This document shows, in pieces, positions 21,699-32,734 of a stretch of DNA of 64,000 nt (position 1 is the first letter of the stretch; every line of letters starts with the position of its first letter). The stretch covers positions 76,452,795 through 76,516,794 of the forward strand of contig CM066327.1 of assembly GCA_033807775.1 (NCBI GenBank), read 5' to 3'. The DNA is from Saussurea involucrata. Lineage: Eukaryota; Streptophyta; Magnoliopsida; Asterales; Asteraceae. Made by a program: the position numbers and the translations under genes. Below the pieces are notes generated by a model. The model saw only the letters and a list, made by a program, of their open reading frames with translations. It was not told where the DNA came from and searched no databases.

Positions 21699-24600
21699 TT
21701 AGACATTTGCATCTTTGAAGTCATTGAAACTTCTGTTGTCGAATCCTACTTCTCTGAGCTCGTGATAGAATTTGATGCAGAGTTCTCTTAAGCCAATTGT
21801 AGCATCTATTTCTCTGATCATTCTTTCTGCTGATTCTTGATCCATAAGCCCAGTACCTCTGTTCTCTTCTAAGATTGATCTGAACTTATTCAGAGTACTG
21901 GTTGCATACTTCTGACAGTCCATTTCCACAAAAAGTCTTACTTGACCAGCAGGATCCTTATATACTAACTCATACCTTGGTGTTGTTATGATTGAGTTGG
22001 GTATTGCAGAAGGTGGGCAGTGATCCTCTGGTGGTCTCAGACTCAGGTTTCTGACTCCAAGATCTCTTCCCAGTTGAAAGTCTATCATGCTATACAGCAG
22101 AAGCTTTTCTCTCATCGCTTTCCTGAATTCTTGATAAGCCCTTCTGTTAGCATCGTTGTCGAAGTTTTCTTTCGTCCAAAGTAGAAGATCTAGTAGATCG
22201 TAGGGGTTCAAGTTCCTTATATCTGCGTCTGAAAATTGATTTTCGGACCTGTTCTCCCTTTTGACTTTGTAGATGTTGTACCTGATCTTTGGAAAGGTTC
22301 TCGTTTGAGAGAATTTGCAGTAAATTACCTTTTCAATTTTGGACTCTGAGAAGACTTCTGCCCTTGCTTTTGGCTTTGTTCTTGTGAAGGTGTTGTCAAG
22401 GTCAGCTCTGAGTTGAGGATCTTCAATGTGTGGCGGAGGATTGTTCTGATATTGTTGTCTGTAAAGATACCTATACACCACCTCTTCCATTTCTGCATGT
22501 CGTGTAGTTGGTGGTGGTATTGGTCTTCGCAGATCATCCATTTTTCTTTTTATCTCTGCAACCCTACCCTCTGTTACCTTTGATTTTGGATCAAGGACCG
22601 GAATTTATGACAGAGGATCTGAAATGAATGCCCAGTCTTCTTCAGGCTTAGGAGTGACAAAGGCATCGAATGAGCTCTTCATCAACTTCTCTGTTGTCTG
22701 AGGCATTTGCTTTTTCTTCTTTGGTTCTTCTGTCATGATACCTTTTCCTTTATCTTTGGCTTGGGAAGGCTCAGAACCTGTTGTCTACTTTGGACTCTGT
22801 GGGATTGCTTCTGTTGGTTTAGGTGTTGAGGTCTCTGTTGATATGATGGGGATTGCCTCTGTAGTTTTTGACACTTCAGTTTATGAGGACTTTGGTGGGG
22901 ATGGTTATGTTGGTTTGATTGGGGATTTGGGTTCTGTAGATGTTTCTTCTGTGAGCTCGGTTGTGGTTTGTGGAGGGATATCAAAACGTTTTGCAGCCCT
23001 GAAAGCAGATATGAACTCCATTCTCTTTAGAACATAAGTATCAGAACGTTTTGAGCTTTTTGGTTTGTGGGCAATGGATTTTCTTCTTGGGTGTGTTTTG
23101 GGTTGTGATTTTGGTGGAGAATGGGGAAGTTCTTTTGAGGATGAAGAAGTCAGGATTTGAACTTTAGGGACATCTTTTTCAAGGACAGAGGTGGTTTCCA
23201 CAGAGGCTGGTGTTTCCTCTGTGGGTCTCTGTTGTGTTTCCTGAGTTTGGGTTTGGTTTGGTGGTGCAGAGGAAATTGGCACTGCTGATATTGGAGGATT
23301 GCTTGTAGCTGTTTCCCTTTGTTTCTCCCCTTGTTTCTCCCCCTCAGGATGATCTGATGGACCATGATGGTCATCATCAGAGTCATCCTGATTTCTCTCT
23401 GTCGAACCCTCTGCCCTGCATGTTGTACCTGATTTCTTTGGAGGTACAACCCCTGCAACTATCATTTTCGCGCACAAGTCATCACAGAGGCCTAGCAGAG
23501 TTTCAACTTCTGCTTCTGTGTTGAAGCGTATTTTGCCGACGCTAGCTTGAAATTCTCTGACGTAGTTTGCGTTGGCAGCTGTGAAGGCTATGATGAACTC
23601 TGTCATTTGATCAAGGATTCCTTGCCCAAGTTCTGTGAGCTACACTCTTGTCATGTAGTCAGAAGGCTTCATGGCTTTAGTGTTCTGTAGTGTTTGCTCT
23701 TGAACTTCTTCCAAGGCCTTTTTAGGTCTTCTGGTGTAAGGCCCTTTGAAGTAGAAGATTGATCTTTGAATTTTTGTAGGAAGGACTTGACAGAGTCATT
23801 GAATGCAGATGTTGCGGCTTTTTCAAGGCCAGTTGCCGCAGAGGTGGCAGTGTTTGTTGCAGTGGACTTCATCTCTGCTATGGCATTTTGTACCTCTGTG
23901 GACAGATTGTCCATTTTGGTATTCAGTTTGGAGATGGCCGTCGATGTTGTTTCTGCAAAAGATTTGAAAGAGCTTTTCAACTCTTTCAATGTTTGGTTCA
24001 CAGAGGTGACAAGGGTTTGGAACTCACCCCTTGATACATGTGAACTCGTGGTAACCTCTGTAGGAACACATTGGTCTCCAGAGTTTGTCCTTGTTCCTTG
24101 GACACCTTCGTTCACCCCTGTTTGTATGTTGAGGGTGGAAGGATTTCCTTCTGATCCTCGAGGAGAAACTTGAGTTTCAACCTCTACAGAAGTTCTGTGA
24201 AGGTCAGAGTCCAAATCCACTCCAGAGGTGGGTATTGGAATGTCCTTCTGTTGACTTGGAGACTTGTCTAGAGTCTCTTCGTCTTTGTGCTCTCTACTCC
24301 CCTCTGAAAGGAGGTTTGGTCCTATCGTTGTGTGCGTGGCAGAGGAAACGAATTCTTCTGCTAGGATGGCAGGTGTGATTTGGGGAAATAAATCACGAAC
24401 TATGGGTGAGTCCTTTCGAGAGGACTCCTCAGTAATGGTTTCCCCGGTTATATTAGGCACAGAGGTTGAAAGAGTAACCTCTGGCTGGCTGGGTGCGGTT
24501 GGGATTGAGCTATGCTGCTCTTTTTCAATGATACCCTCTGCCGCTAGACCGGCGGTATCAGAAATGTGGGTTGCACTAGGAGGGGGTTGGGGATGTGTGC

Positions 24601-26459
24601 CTTCTTCTTCTGCGGCATCTTTTTCTGTAGAACCCTCTGTGGTTTCTACCCTAACCTCTTCCCCTCTTGCAATTTCTATGTTTACCTCTTCTTCTTCAGT
24701 TTCCTCTATAGCCACTTCTGCTTCTGCTTCTGCTCTTAAGGAATCATATAGAGAATGAGATCCTATGAGTTGTCGAACGTGAGGGTGCATAGGTTTAGTA
24801 CCTTGAGCTGCAGAAATGACTTCTGTTGTGCGCACCTCTGTAGACTGATCCAATGGTTCTGCGACCCATCCTGGTGGATCTAAGGTGTGAGCAATGTCGG
24901 GATTTTTGAGGAAGGCATTAAAATCTCCCTGTTGATCTCAATAGATTATTGGGGAGGGAGGTTGCAGAGGCATAGTCTGATCTTCTTCTTCTTGTTCGAC
25001 TTCCTCTGTTATGACCTACAGAGGTGATCTTGGTTTCTTCTTTGACTTTCTCTTCTTTTGCTTAGGAGCTCCCTCTTCTGTGGATTTGGATTTCCTTTTC
25101 TTTTGTTTTGGAGGGGAGGAAGGTGCAGAAGATCTTATTTCTGCAGCTTGTGGTGGAGAAGAGTGTTGAGCTGTAGAGGTTGTAGTTTCCTCTGTGGTTT
25201 TCCTTTTCTTGCTCTTCTTTTTCGATATTGCTGCAGAGGTTTTTCTTTTGGGAGAAGAGGGGTAAATGCTCTCTCTTTGGGCTTTGAAACGATCTTGTAC
25301 TGAATAATGTTTCTCTAAAGCTCTCGCCCATTCTTCTTCTGTCATCCTCTCTACTACATCTACACCTAAGGGAGCTCCTAGACGCGGGGGTGTCATAGGA
25401 CTTGTTTCTGGAGTCCTGTAGACGCGTATATAGTCTAATTTCCTATCTTCATCTGTTGCATATGACATAAGATTCTTTGACAGAGGTCTGCAGTGGGGGT
25501 AGTTGTCTTCATGCTCTGTAGGAACGTTTTTGTTCATGGGATAGAGTTTTACTGTTGGCCCTCCCATTGGCCATTTATGCAGAAAAAGCAGAGGCTCGAG
25601 TAAAACTCCCATTATCCTTTGGTATTGCAGAGGTGGCAGATATCCTGGTGTATGTTGTTTGGCATTTTGGGTTGCAATGTTTCTGTCGATCGTATTTATC
25701 ATCTCCTGCATCATGATGGTGGCATAATCGAGTGGAAGATCATAATAGATCCCATACATGATGGTCAGGATCTGATGTGAGCTTTGGTCAGGGCTACCGG
25801 TTTTCCCTGTGAGGCAACGATTTAAGATGGAGAAGAGGGTATTCCACAAAGGTGGTAGTCTGCCTCTGCGGAAATCATTTCGTTTCCTTAGGGTTGTGTT
25901 ATACCCTAACATTTCTACAAATCGACAGCGCTCCTCGTCCGTAGGAACCTCAGCATATTTCTTTATTCCAAGAAGACCTCTGGTTGGCAGGTTGAACTCC
26001 AGCGAGAACATGGTTCTGTTGAACATGAGTTCTAGGTACTCAGACTTGTCTGGCTTTGAAATATAGCCCTTTATCAGAGAATAATCTGAATCAAATCGGC
26101 AACTTTGCCAAAATTGATTCAGATATCGTGCAGGGATTTTGGTTGGGGTTTTGGAAAGGAGGGGGGTATAGGATATGATTTGTCATAATGTTTAGGAATA
26201 GAGCATGGGCTTCGCCGAAGGCTGTTGGTGAGGGCACAAGGTAGCAGTTGTTGGAATTTAAAGGAAGAACATCCTCAAAATGTTCTTTGTTCAGAAAATG
26301 TTGAAGGTTGGTGGTTGGTGCAAAGTTTGCAGAGTCGCCGGAGTTTTCTGTTTCAGCATTTATGGTGATGTTAGGGTTTTGGGAGTGCTCTGAATGCACT
26401 GGGGAGTGTTGAGGAGAATTCGCCGGAGAGTTTTGAGCAGCGTGGGAACTGGAAGCCAT
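21699..26459 (-). pseudogene. Extra 3' ORF (env-like/SIRE ORF) of element B, broken
   Basis: ATG at 26459-26457, end TAA at 21699-21701, about 1,585 codons. It aligns throughout with the copy in E. Order: Ser/Asn/Pro-rich leader; globular domain (about residues 60-330; GKTGSPDQSS, DYATIMMQ); lysine-rich stretches (PPKQKKRKSK, KQKKRKSKKK); acidic and Ser/Thr-rich part; alanine/serine helical coiled-coil-like segment (24100-23700); Pro/Thr/Glu-rich linker; C-terminal globular domain (22541-21699). Breaks: extra base in a C run near 26160, TAG 25016-25018 (E has CAG), TGA 24938-24940, frame change near 23680, TAG near 23641, further stops near 22900 and 22600. No signal peptide or membrane segment seen, so 'envelope' is only positional. 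Function unknown. Confidence 0.8.
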
Positions 26460-26539
26460 TTTTGCAAAGTAAAGTGAAGATTTGAGAATAGTTGCAGGTT
26501 CGTTGGAGAAGAAAGTGAGTAAAGTTTTTGTGAGGAGAG

Positions 26540-26720
26540 GTAACTCGGGTTTTATACTGAGTATGTAGCTGTAGAATCTGAAAGGGTTAATATTTTGAGG
26601 TAAATAATATTTTGGGGTCCGCACTTGAGTGGTTACGGCGCGGGTTCAACTTTCCATAGGAACGTGTTGCATGTTGGTCCAATGAAAAGATGACACGTCC
26701 TCTGTGTTAGTTATGACGAG
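26540..26720 (-). promoter_or_regulatory. Putative internal promoter of the extra ORF (element B)
   Basis: On the minus strand TATAAAA lies at 26556-26550, 91-97 bp before the ATG, in GC-poor context followed by a C/A/T-rich leader. Upstream are a CAAT-like ATTGGACCAAC (about 26675) and ACGT cores (ACACGTTCC, GACGTGTCATC, GACGTC). The same arrangement is kept in E. This suggests a separate mRNA for the extra ORF. Inference from motifs only. Confidence 0.55.
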
Positions 26721-27872
26721 ACGTCGTGGGCGGCCTTATTAAATGCTAGGCGCGTGGGCCTCTTTACCTCCACATGATTCTCACTCGCAGAAAAGTTACC
26801 GTTACTGTTACAGAAATGCCCAAAGTAAAAACTGACAGAGGCTCTGTGATTTGAAAACTTTATTTTTCTTGCCTCTGTAGGTTGTACTTTCACAAAAAAT
26901 GTTGAAAAGTCCATGGAGAGGATCGATAAATTATTAGAATATAATTTCCTTTACATAGGTTTTTGGACCTCTGTCAGAGCCAGTAGAGGCTCTGAGACAA
27001 GAAATTTCTCATATTTAATAATTTATAAACATTTTTGATCATCCATATTTTTGATTGTTTTTAACAATGTTTTTAGGACCTGTTTGAAAGCTGGTGTCCT
27101 AGAAAATTGTTTTTGTAAAAGGTTTTGTGCAACAAAAAGTCTTTTAAAACATGTGTTGGTCTACAGAAGTTCTTTCTTTTGGGAAGAATTCTGTAACCGA
27201 TGACTTCTGTTGCAGTGCATTTGTATGCGATGATTTACAGAGTTTCCAACAATTATTGATTTAAGATCAGAGCTTCTGCCTGCAGAACCTCTGTTGGACC
27301 CAGCAGAGGCTCTGTGACCTTAAATTTCTAATAATGGAAAACTTAATATTCTTTTTGATCAAATTTTATTTGGAATGTGTTTAATAATGTTTCTAGAACA
27401 TATTTAGAAATTTGTGTCCTAGAAAATTATTTTCAAAAAGAATTTGTTCGAGACACTAACCTTTTTGTTCTTCTTTGTCCGGCAATGTTCTTTTCTTCTG
27501 TTGTTGTCATCTCTTCCTCTGCTCCCCCTTGACTTATAAATCTCTGTAGAGTAAGCAAGGTCTCCTTTTGCTCCCCCTTGATCTAATCAACCTCTGTAGA
27601 TCAAGATTGTTCTCCTCTGCTCCCCCTTGACCTATGCTTGGTTCAAATAATCAGAAGTAAATGTATATAACATAGGTCGTGTATCAGAGGTTCTGTAAGG
27701 ATTGTTAGAGGTTCTGAGGAGACTTACAGAATCCCTTGTTGCTTTCAGAATTGAGATTTTAGAATTTACAAAAAAAAGAAAATTTATTTACTAAATAAAA
27801 ATAAAAAAAATTAATAATTTACAAAGTAATTTGTACAATAATTTAAAATTGAAGATAAGATACTTACAGAGA
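26721..27872 (-). other. Non-coding gap between RNase H and extra ORF, element B
   Basis: No ORF is supported. It is rich in CAGAGG/CTCTG words arranged as short inverted pairs (for example at 26965-26995 and 27285-27315). It carries three copies of TCAAGGGGGAGC (minus) at 27521-27532, 27570-27581 and 27619-27630, which look like extra polypurine tracts. Confidence 0.75.
27521..27630 (-). repeat. Three polypurine-tract-like repeats after pol (element B)
   Basis: GCTCCCCCTTGA on the plus strand occurs three times, about 49 bp apart, in similar context. Repeated polypurine tracts are, as I recall, a noted feature of Sirevirus elements. The same set occurs in E (63435, 63485, 63534) and two in D. 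Confidence 0.75.
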
Positions 27873-29120
27873 TTAAGTCATATTTATCATTCCTAATTTA
27901 CCCACCAAATAAAGGAATCTTTTCTCATCAAGTGCCTTGGTGAATAAATCAGCAAGCTGAAATTCTGTTGGTACAAAATGCATTTCGATGGTTTGATTTT
28001 GAACATGATACTTCAGAAAGTGATACCTGATGTCTATGTTCTTTGTCTTTGAATGTTGTACTGGATTTGCAGAGATGGCAATTGCACTTTTGGAATCACA
28101 GAAGATGGGGATTTTGCAGATGATGTGACCAAAGTCTTTCAGCTGAGTTTTCATCCACAGAACTTGAGAGCAACAGCTAGCAGCAGCAGCGTATTCAACT
28201 TCTGCCGTAGATGTTGAGACACAATTATGTTTCTTTGAAGTCCAGCTTACTAATTTCCCACATAGGAATTGACAACTCCCAGAGGTACTCTTTTTGTCGA
28301 GTTTACATCCTCCATAATCTGAATCTGTGTATGCCTTTAATCCAAAACCAGAGTTCTGTGGATACCAGAGGCCAAGATTTTTGGTCCCTCTGAGGTATCT
28401 AAAGATTCTCTTTACAGCAATATAATGTGACTTTTTAGGATTAGCTTGATATCTTTCACAGAGACATGTGGCATGCATTATGTCAGGTCTACTGGCCGTT
28501 AAGTATAATAAAGACCCAATCATTCCTCTGTAAAGCGTGCACTCGACAGAGATGCCATTTGGATCTGAAAAAAGTTTATTTCCAGTGGCCATTGGAGTTT
28601 TCATGACAGAGGCATCAGAGAGGCTATATTTTTCAAGTATGTCAGAGACATATTTTGATTGGTTTATGAAAATTCCTTCTGATGTTTGTTTAACTTGAAG
28701 TCCGAGGAAAAAGGTTAATTCTCCCGTCATACTCATTTCAAACTCACTCTGCATGAGTTTTTCAAAGTCTTTGCATTTTTGTGCATTAGTAGACCCAAAA
28801 ATAATGTCATCTACAAATATTTGTACAAGAATAAGCTCATTTCCTTTTCCTTTAAAGAATAGAGTTGTATCAGTGGTACCTCTTTTGTAGTCGTTATTGA
28901 GAAGAAAAGTGGAAAGTCTTTCGTACCATGCTCTTGGAGCCTGTTTCAGTCCATATAGAGCCTTGTCGAGGTAATAGACATACCTTGGGTACTTTGAGCT
29001 TTCAAATCCTGGTGGTTGTTGGACGTACACTTCTTCTTGAATTTCACCATTGAGAAAGGCAGATTTTACATCCATTTGATATACTTTAAAACCTCTGTGG
29101 GCTGCGAAGGCTAAGAAAAT
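27873..29120 (-). pseudogene. Reverse transcriptase/RNase H region of element B
   Basis: Open from MDVKSAFLNG (29075) to the stop at 27873. It includes the RT core with DKALYGLKQAPRAWYERL, catalytic FVDDIIFGST (residues 87-90 of this piece) and FFLGLQVKQT. The RNase H part has AYTDSDYGGC, STAEVEYAAAASCCSQVLWM, IFCDSKSAIAIS and ADLFTKALDEKRF. It is in the same frame as the upstream integrase ORF and separated from it only by TGA at 29121-29123. C has a CGT arginine codon at that spot, so a CGA to TGA change is likely. Active-site residues look intact, but the polyprotein is broken here and upstream. Confidence 0.92.
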
Positions 29121-31280
29121 TCATATTGCTTCGAGTCGTGCAACAGGGGCAAAAGTTTCATCGTAATCGATGCCCTCTTCTTGGCGATATCCCTTGGCCA
29201 CCAGTCTCGCTTTATTTCGAATGATCACTCCATCTTCATCCTTTTTGTTTCTGAAGACCCATTTAGTCCCTATGGCCTGTTTCCCTAGTGGCAGAGGTAC
29301 TAGAGTACAGACTTTGTTTCGCTCAAACTGCAGAAGCTCTTCTTGCATAGCTTCCACCCAGTTTGGGTCGTCTAGGGCCTCAGAAATCTTTTTCGGTTCG
29401 ATCACACTAATAAAATTGGTAAAGAAACAAAAATTTGCAGAAGCTGATCTTGTTTTTACCTTATCAGTGGGATTACCGATGATTTGTGTTTGAGGATGGC
29501 TTTTTGTCCATTGAGTTGTTCGTGGAAGATGATCATTTGAGTCATCAAGTTGAACTTCTGTAGTTGAGGTGGTTGATGGTTCAGCTTCTGTAGGAATGGG
29601 TATTAAAGTTGGGATTTCCTTCTCTGTAGGTATTGTGGTTTCATCTTCACTTCCCTCTGGTGTTTCTTCTGGTGTTGCTTCCTCTGTTGGATTTGTTGGT
29701 ATTTGGATAACCTCGGTTGTAGAATCTTTTGTCGTCGTATATTCTGTTAGATTTTCAGTACCTGTAGTATTTGTAGAAGAGGATGAGGGATTAAATGGAT
29801 CAGACAGAGAGATACTTACTTCGTTTACAGAAGGTGATTCTGCAGAGGTTCTGTTGGTTCTAGCAGAGGAATCGACATCGTCGTTGAATATCTCTTGAAA
29901 TAGAAGATCTAAATCTTTATTTGTTTTTGAGATGCCAGAGGATTCCTTGTTTAGCCCGAGTTCTGAACTGAGTTGTTCAAAAGTCTTTTGGAACGAGTCA
30001 TCAAAGGACACATTGATGCTTTCTACTATCGTGCGCGACTTTAGAAGGTAAACTCTGTAGGCTTTGGAAGCGGCAGAGTACCCAATGAACTTGCCTTGGT
30101 CAGCCTTTTCTTCAAACTTTCCTCTTGAGTCTCTGTCGTTTAAGACAAAGCATTTGCATCCAAACATATGGAGAAACTTGATGTTTGGTCGCCGTTTGTT
30201 GATCAATTCATAAGGAGTTTTGATGTGTCTTTTCACGATTGTTGAACGATTTTGGGTATAACAAGCAGTTGAAATTGCTTCTGCCCAAAAGGTCATTGGT
30301 AATCCACATGCAGAAAGCATGGTTCTTGCAGCCTCCACTAGCGTGCGGTTCTTTCGTTCGACCACGCCATTCTGTTGTGGGGTGCGAGCGGCAGAGAAGT
30401 TCTGGGATATTCCTTCTTCTGTGAGATAGGCTTCAATGACAGAGTTTTTGAATTCTGTGCCATTGTCACTTCGTAACTTCAGAATTCTGCACTCATAAAG
30501 AACTTGGATTCTTTTCATTAGATTAATCAGGATGCATGGAACATCTGATTTCTTTCTGAAAAATTCAACCCATGTAAATCGAGAATACTCATCAATTAAG
30601 ACAAGTATATATTTCTTGCCACCTAGGCTCTGTATAGCGATTGGACCGCAGAGGTCAACGTGAAGCATGTACAGAGGCCTAGGACAAGACACATCAGTTT
30701 TGCCTCTGTGGGAAGCTCTTTTGAGTTTTCCCATTTCACAGGCAGAGCATAAATGATCCTTATTAAATTTAACATTTGGTAAACCTTTGACCAGTTCAAG
30801 TTTTACCAGTTTATCTAGAGTATGAAAGTTTAAGTGACAGAACCTGTTGTGCCATAGCCAGGCTTCTTCACTTTTGCTTGCAACAAGACAAATGTTGTCC
30901 TTGTTTTTGGCATTGATGTTCATTAGATACAGATCACCTTTTCTTTTGGCTCGCAGAAGTTCAATTCCGGTGTCTTCACTTAGTAGAGAGCTGAATGTTC
31001 TTTTGAACAGTACATCGAATCCTGTGTCACAAAGTTGGCTTACACTTAGTAGGTTGTGTTTTAGGCCATCCACATATGCAACTTTGTGTACGGTGATATT
31101 CTCTTTCTTTATGACTCCATAGCCTTTAATTTGCCCCTTTTTGTTGTCTCCAAAAGTTACTGATCCACCATCTTGTTTTTCTTGGTACGTGGATAGAAGA
31201 CTTCTGTTGCCAGTCATGTGCCTTGAGCATCCGGAGTCTAGATACCATATTGGCCCATACTGCTTCTGTAAGACAATCAT
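29121..31280 (-). pseudogene. Protease-integrase-RT start of element B
   Basis: 719 codons. Protease motif WYLDSGCSRHMTG (residues 12-24); integrase zinc finger H144, H149, C178, C181; integrase catalytic D209 (HVDLCGP), D272 (SDNGTEF) and E308 (PQQNGVVERKNRT). A Ser/Thr/Glu-rich integrase tail (about 460-600) follows, then the start of RT (WVEAMQEELLQFERNKVC, GTKWVFRNKKDEDG, ARLVAKGYRQEEGIDYDETF). The upstream join to gag is out of frame. The first codons shown may not be a real start, because pol is normally made as part of a polyprotein. Confidence 0.92.
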
Positions 31281-32734
31281 AGAGCTTTAGGTACCCATAT
31301 CCATATGGTCCAGTTTCGTCGGAATATTTCATGTTTGCCTTAGCATTCTTGAAATACATTTATCTTTTGTCGAAGAATCAGTTTGTTTCTCTTTAATATT
31401 TGATTTAGGTGCAGAGAGAAAACAATTTGAACTACAGAAATGATTATTCAACTTGAACATTACATCAAAGCAATGACAGTATGGAATATCAGAAGTGATT
31501 TGCTTGAAATTTTCATTGAAAGCTTTAAACTGGGCCACAAAGGCATTATATTCTATTCTAGCATATGGCTCCCTATTACAAGAAGATTTATGTAGATTAG
31601 ATTGTTGGCAAAAGTATTTGTTTGTAGCAGCCTTCTGTGAGTCCCTTATGTGGTGAACTTCAGTTGATTTCACTGTCACAGATGAAAAAGATTTGTTACG
31701 TTTTGTCCATTTACCCTTTTGTTGCCATGTTGGTTTCTCTTTTATTTTAAGGGTTGTAAAAACTTTGAATCTTTTGGATTTTGAGTGGACAACTTCTTTT
31801 GTTTGAAATTTTCAAGTTCAATGGAGGTTTTGGCTTGTATGCACATATCCAAAAAGTCTGGACAGATAGGAATTCCAGTGATTTTCTCTTTTGGAGAAAT
31901 AGTTTTGTTAAGAACTTCAGAGGTTTGTTTAATAACTTCTGTGTCGCAAGGAATCTTTTCTATTTTGTCAGTCTCTGAGTCGTCAGATGATGAATCGTCC
32001 TCATATACAGAGGTTGAGTCATCAAAATTTCTTTCGACAGAGGCTGGACTTTCCGAGCATGTGTCATACTTGCTTTCTTTATCTGAAAGATTATTTTTTA
32101 AGTCAACAGAGGTGTCTGACAAGATCTCTTCAGAGAGTTTTTGATCTACAGAAGGTGTATATAGATTTTTCAACATATTTATTTTCCCAATTTCCATAAT
32201 TTCCTTTTCAATTTTATTTCTTAGTTTTTCTTCTGAAAAGTTTGGTTTGAACTCAAGTGCTTCTGCAGATAATTTATTTTCAGAATCTATTGTGCAGACA
32301 AAAGCAACTTGAGTTTGAGTCTCTGGTTTACCAAACTTAAAGATTCCTATTTGATCTTGAGTTTTCAGACATCTCTTTGGTTTGGATCCTCTTTTGACAG
32401 AGGTTGAAGGTGATACGTCTGTGTTTTCAAACCACACATTTATCATCTTCATAGGTTTCCTTAAGTGAGGTTCCCCAGAGACTTTTACTCTCTTATTTAC
32501 AGAGATTAAGTTTGGAAAATTAGGTTTGTTGACTTTTCCTAAAGTAAATAGAGATGACATAGGTTTATTCTTTTTGTTTTCTGTACCTTGATTAATATCA
32601 CTGTACCCAATACCTCGCCTTCCTATTTGAGTATTTATTTTCTCATACACCTTTTGAGCATCACGATAATTTTTAATTAAAACATCTCTTCTAAGTAGAT
32701 CTTGCCAAATGACTTCTCTTTCCTTTTGAAAGTA
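31281..32734 (-). pseudogene. gag-to-pol spacer of element B, frame-broken
   Basis: 32650-31742 continues the gag frame after a TAA at 32735-32737. It is lysine/serine-rich and acidic, with no recognised domain. After 31742 the homologous frame shifts (31679-31329, cysteine- and asparagine-rich, MTVKSTEVHHIRDSQKAA) and shifts again near 31270 before the protease. No function can be named. Confidence 0.7.

Noticed and set aside
25058..25303. Cysteine-rich plus-strand ORFs opposite the extra ORF (also 24264-24758, 58568-59008)
   Set aside because: They are complements of lysine/proline-rich or Ser/Thr-rich codons in the minus-strand ORF; composition artefacts.
27285..27315. CAGAGG/CTCTG inverted pairs as terminators
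   Set aside because: The words occur everywhere in this family and the sequence is a nuclear plant genome; no basis for a hairpin terminator.
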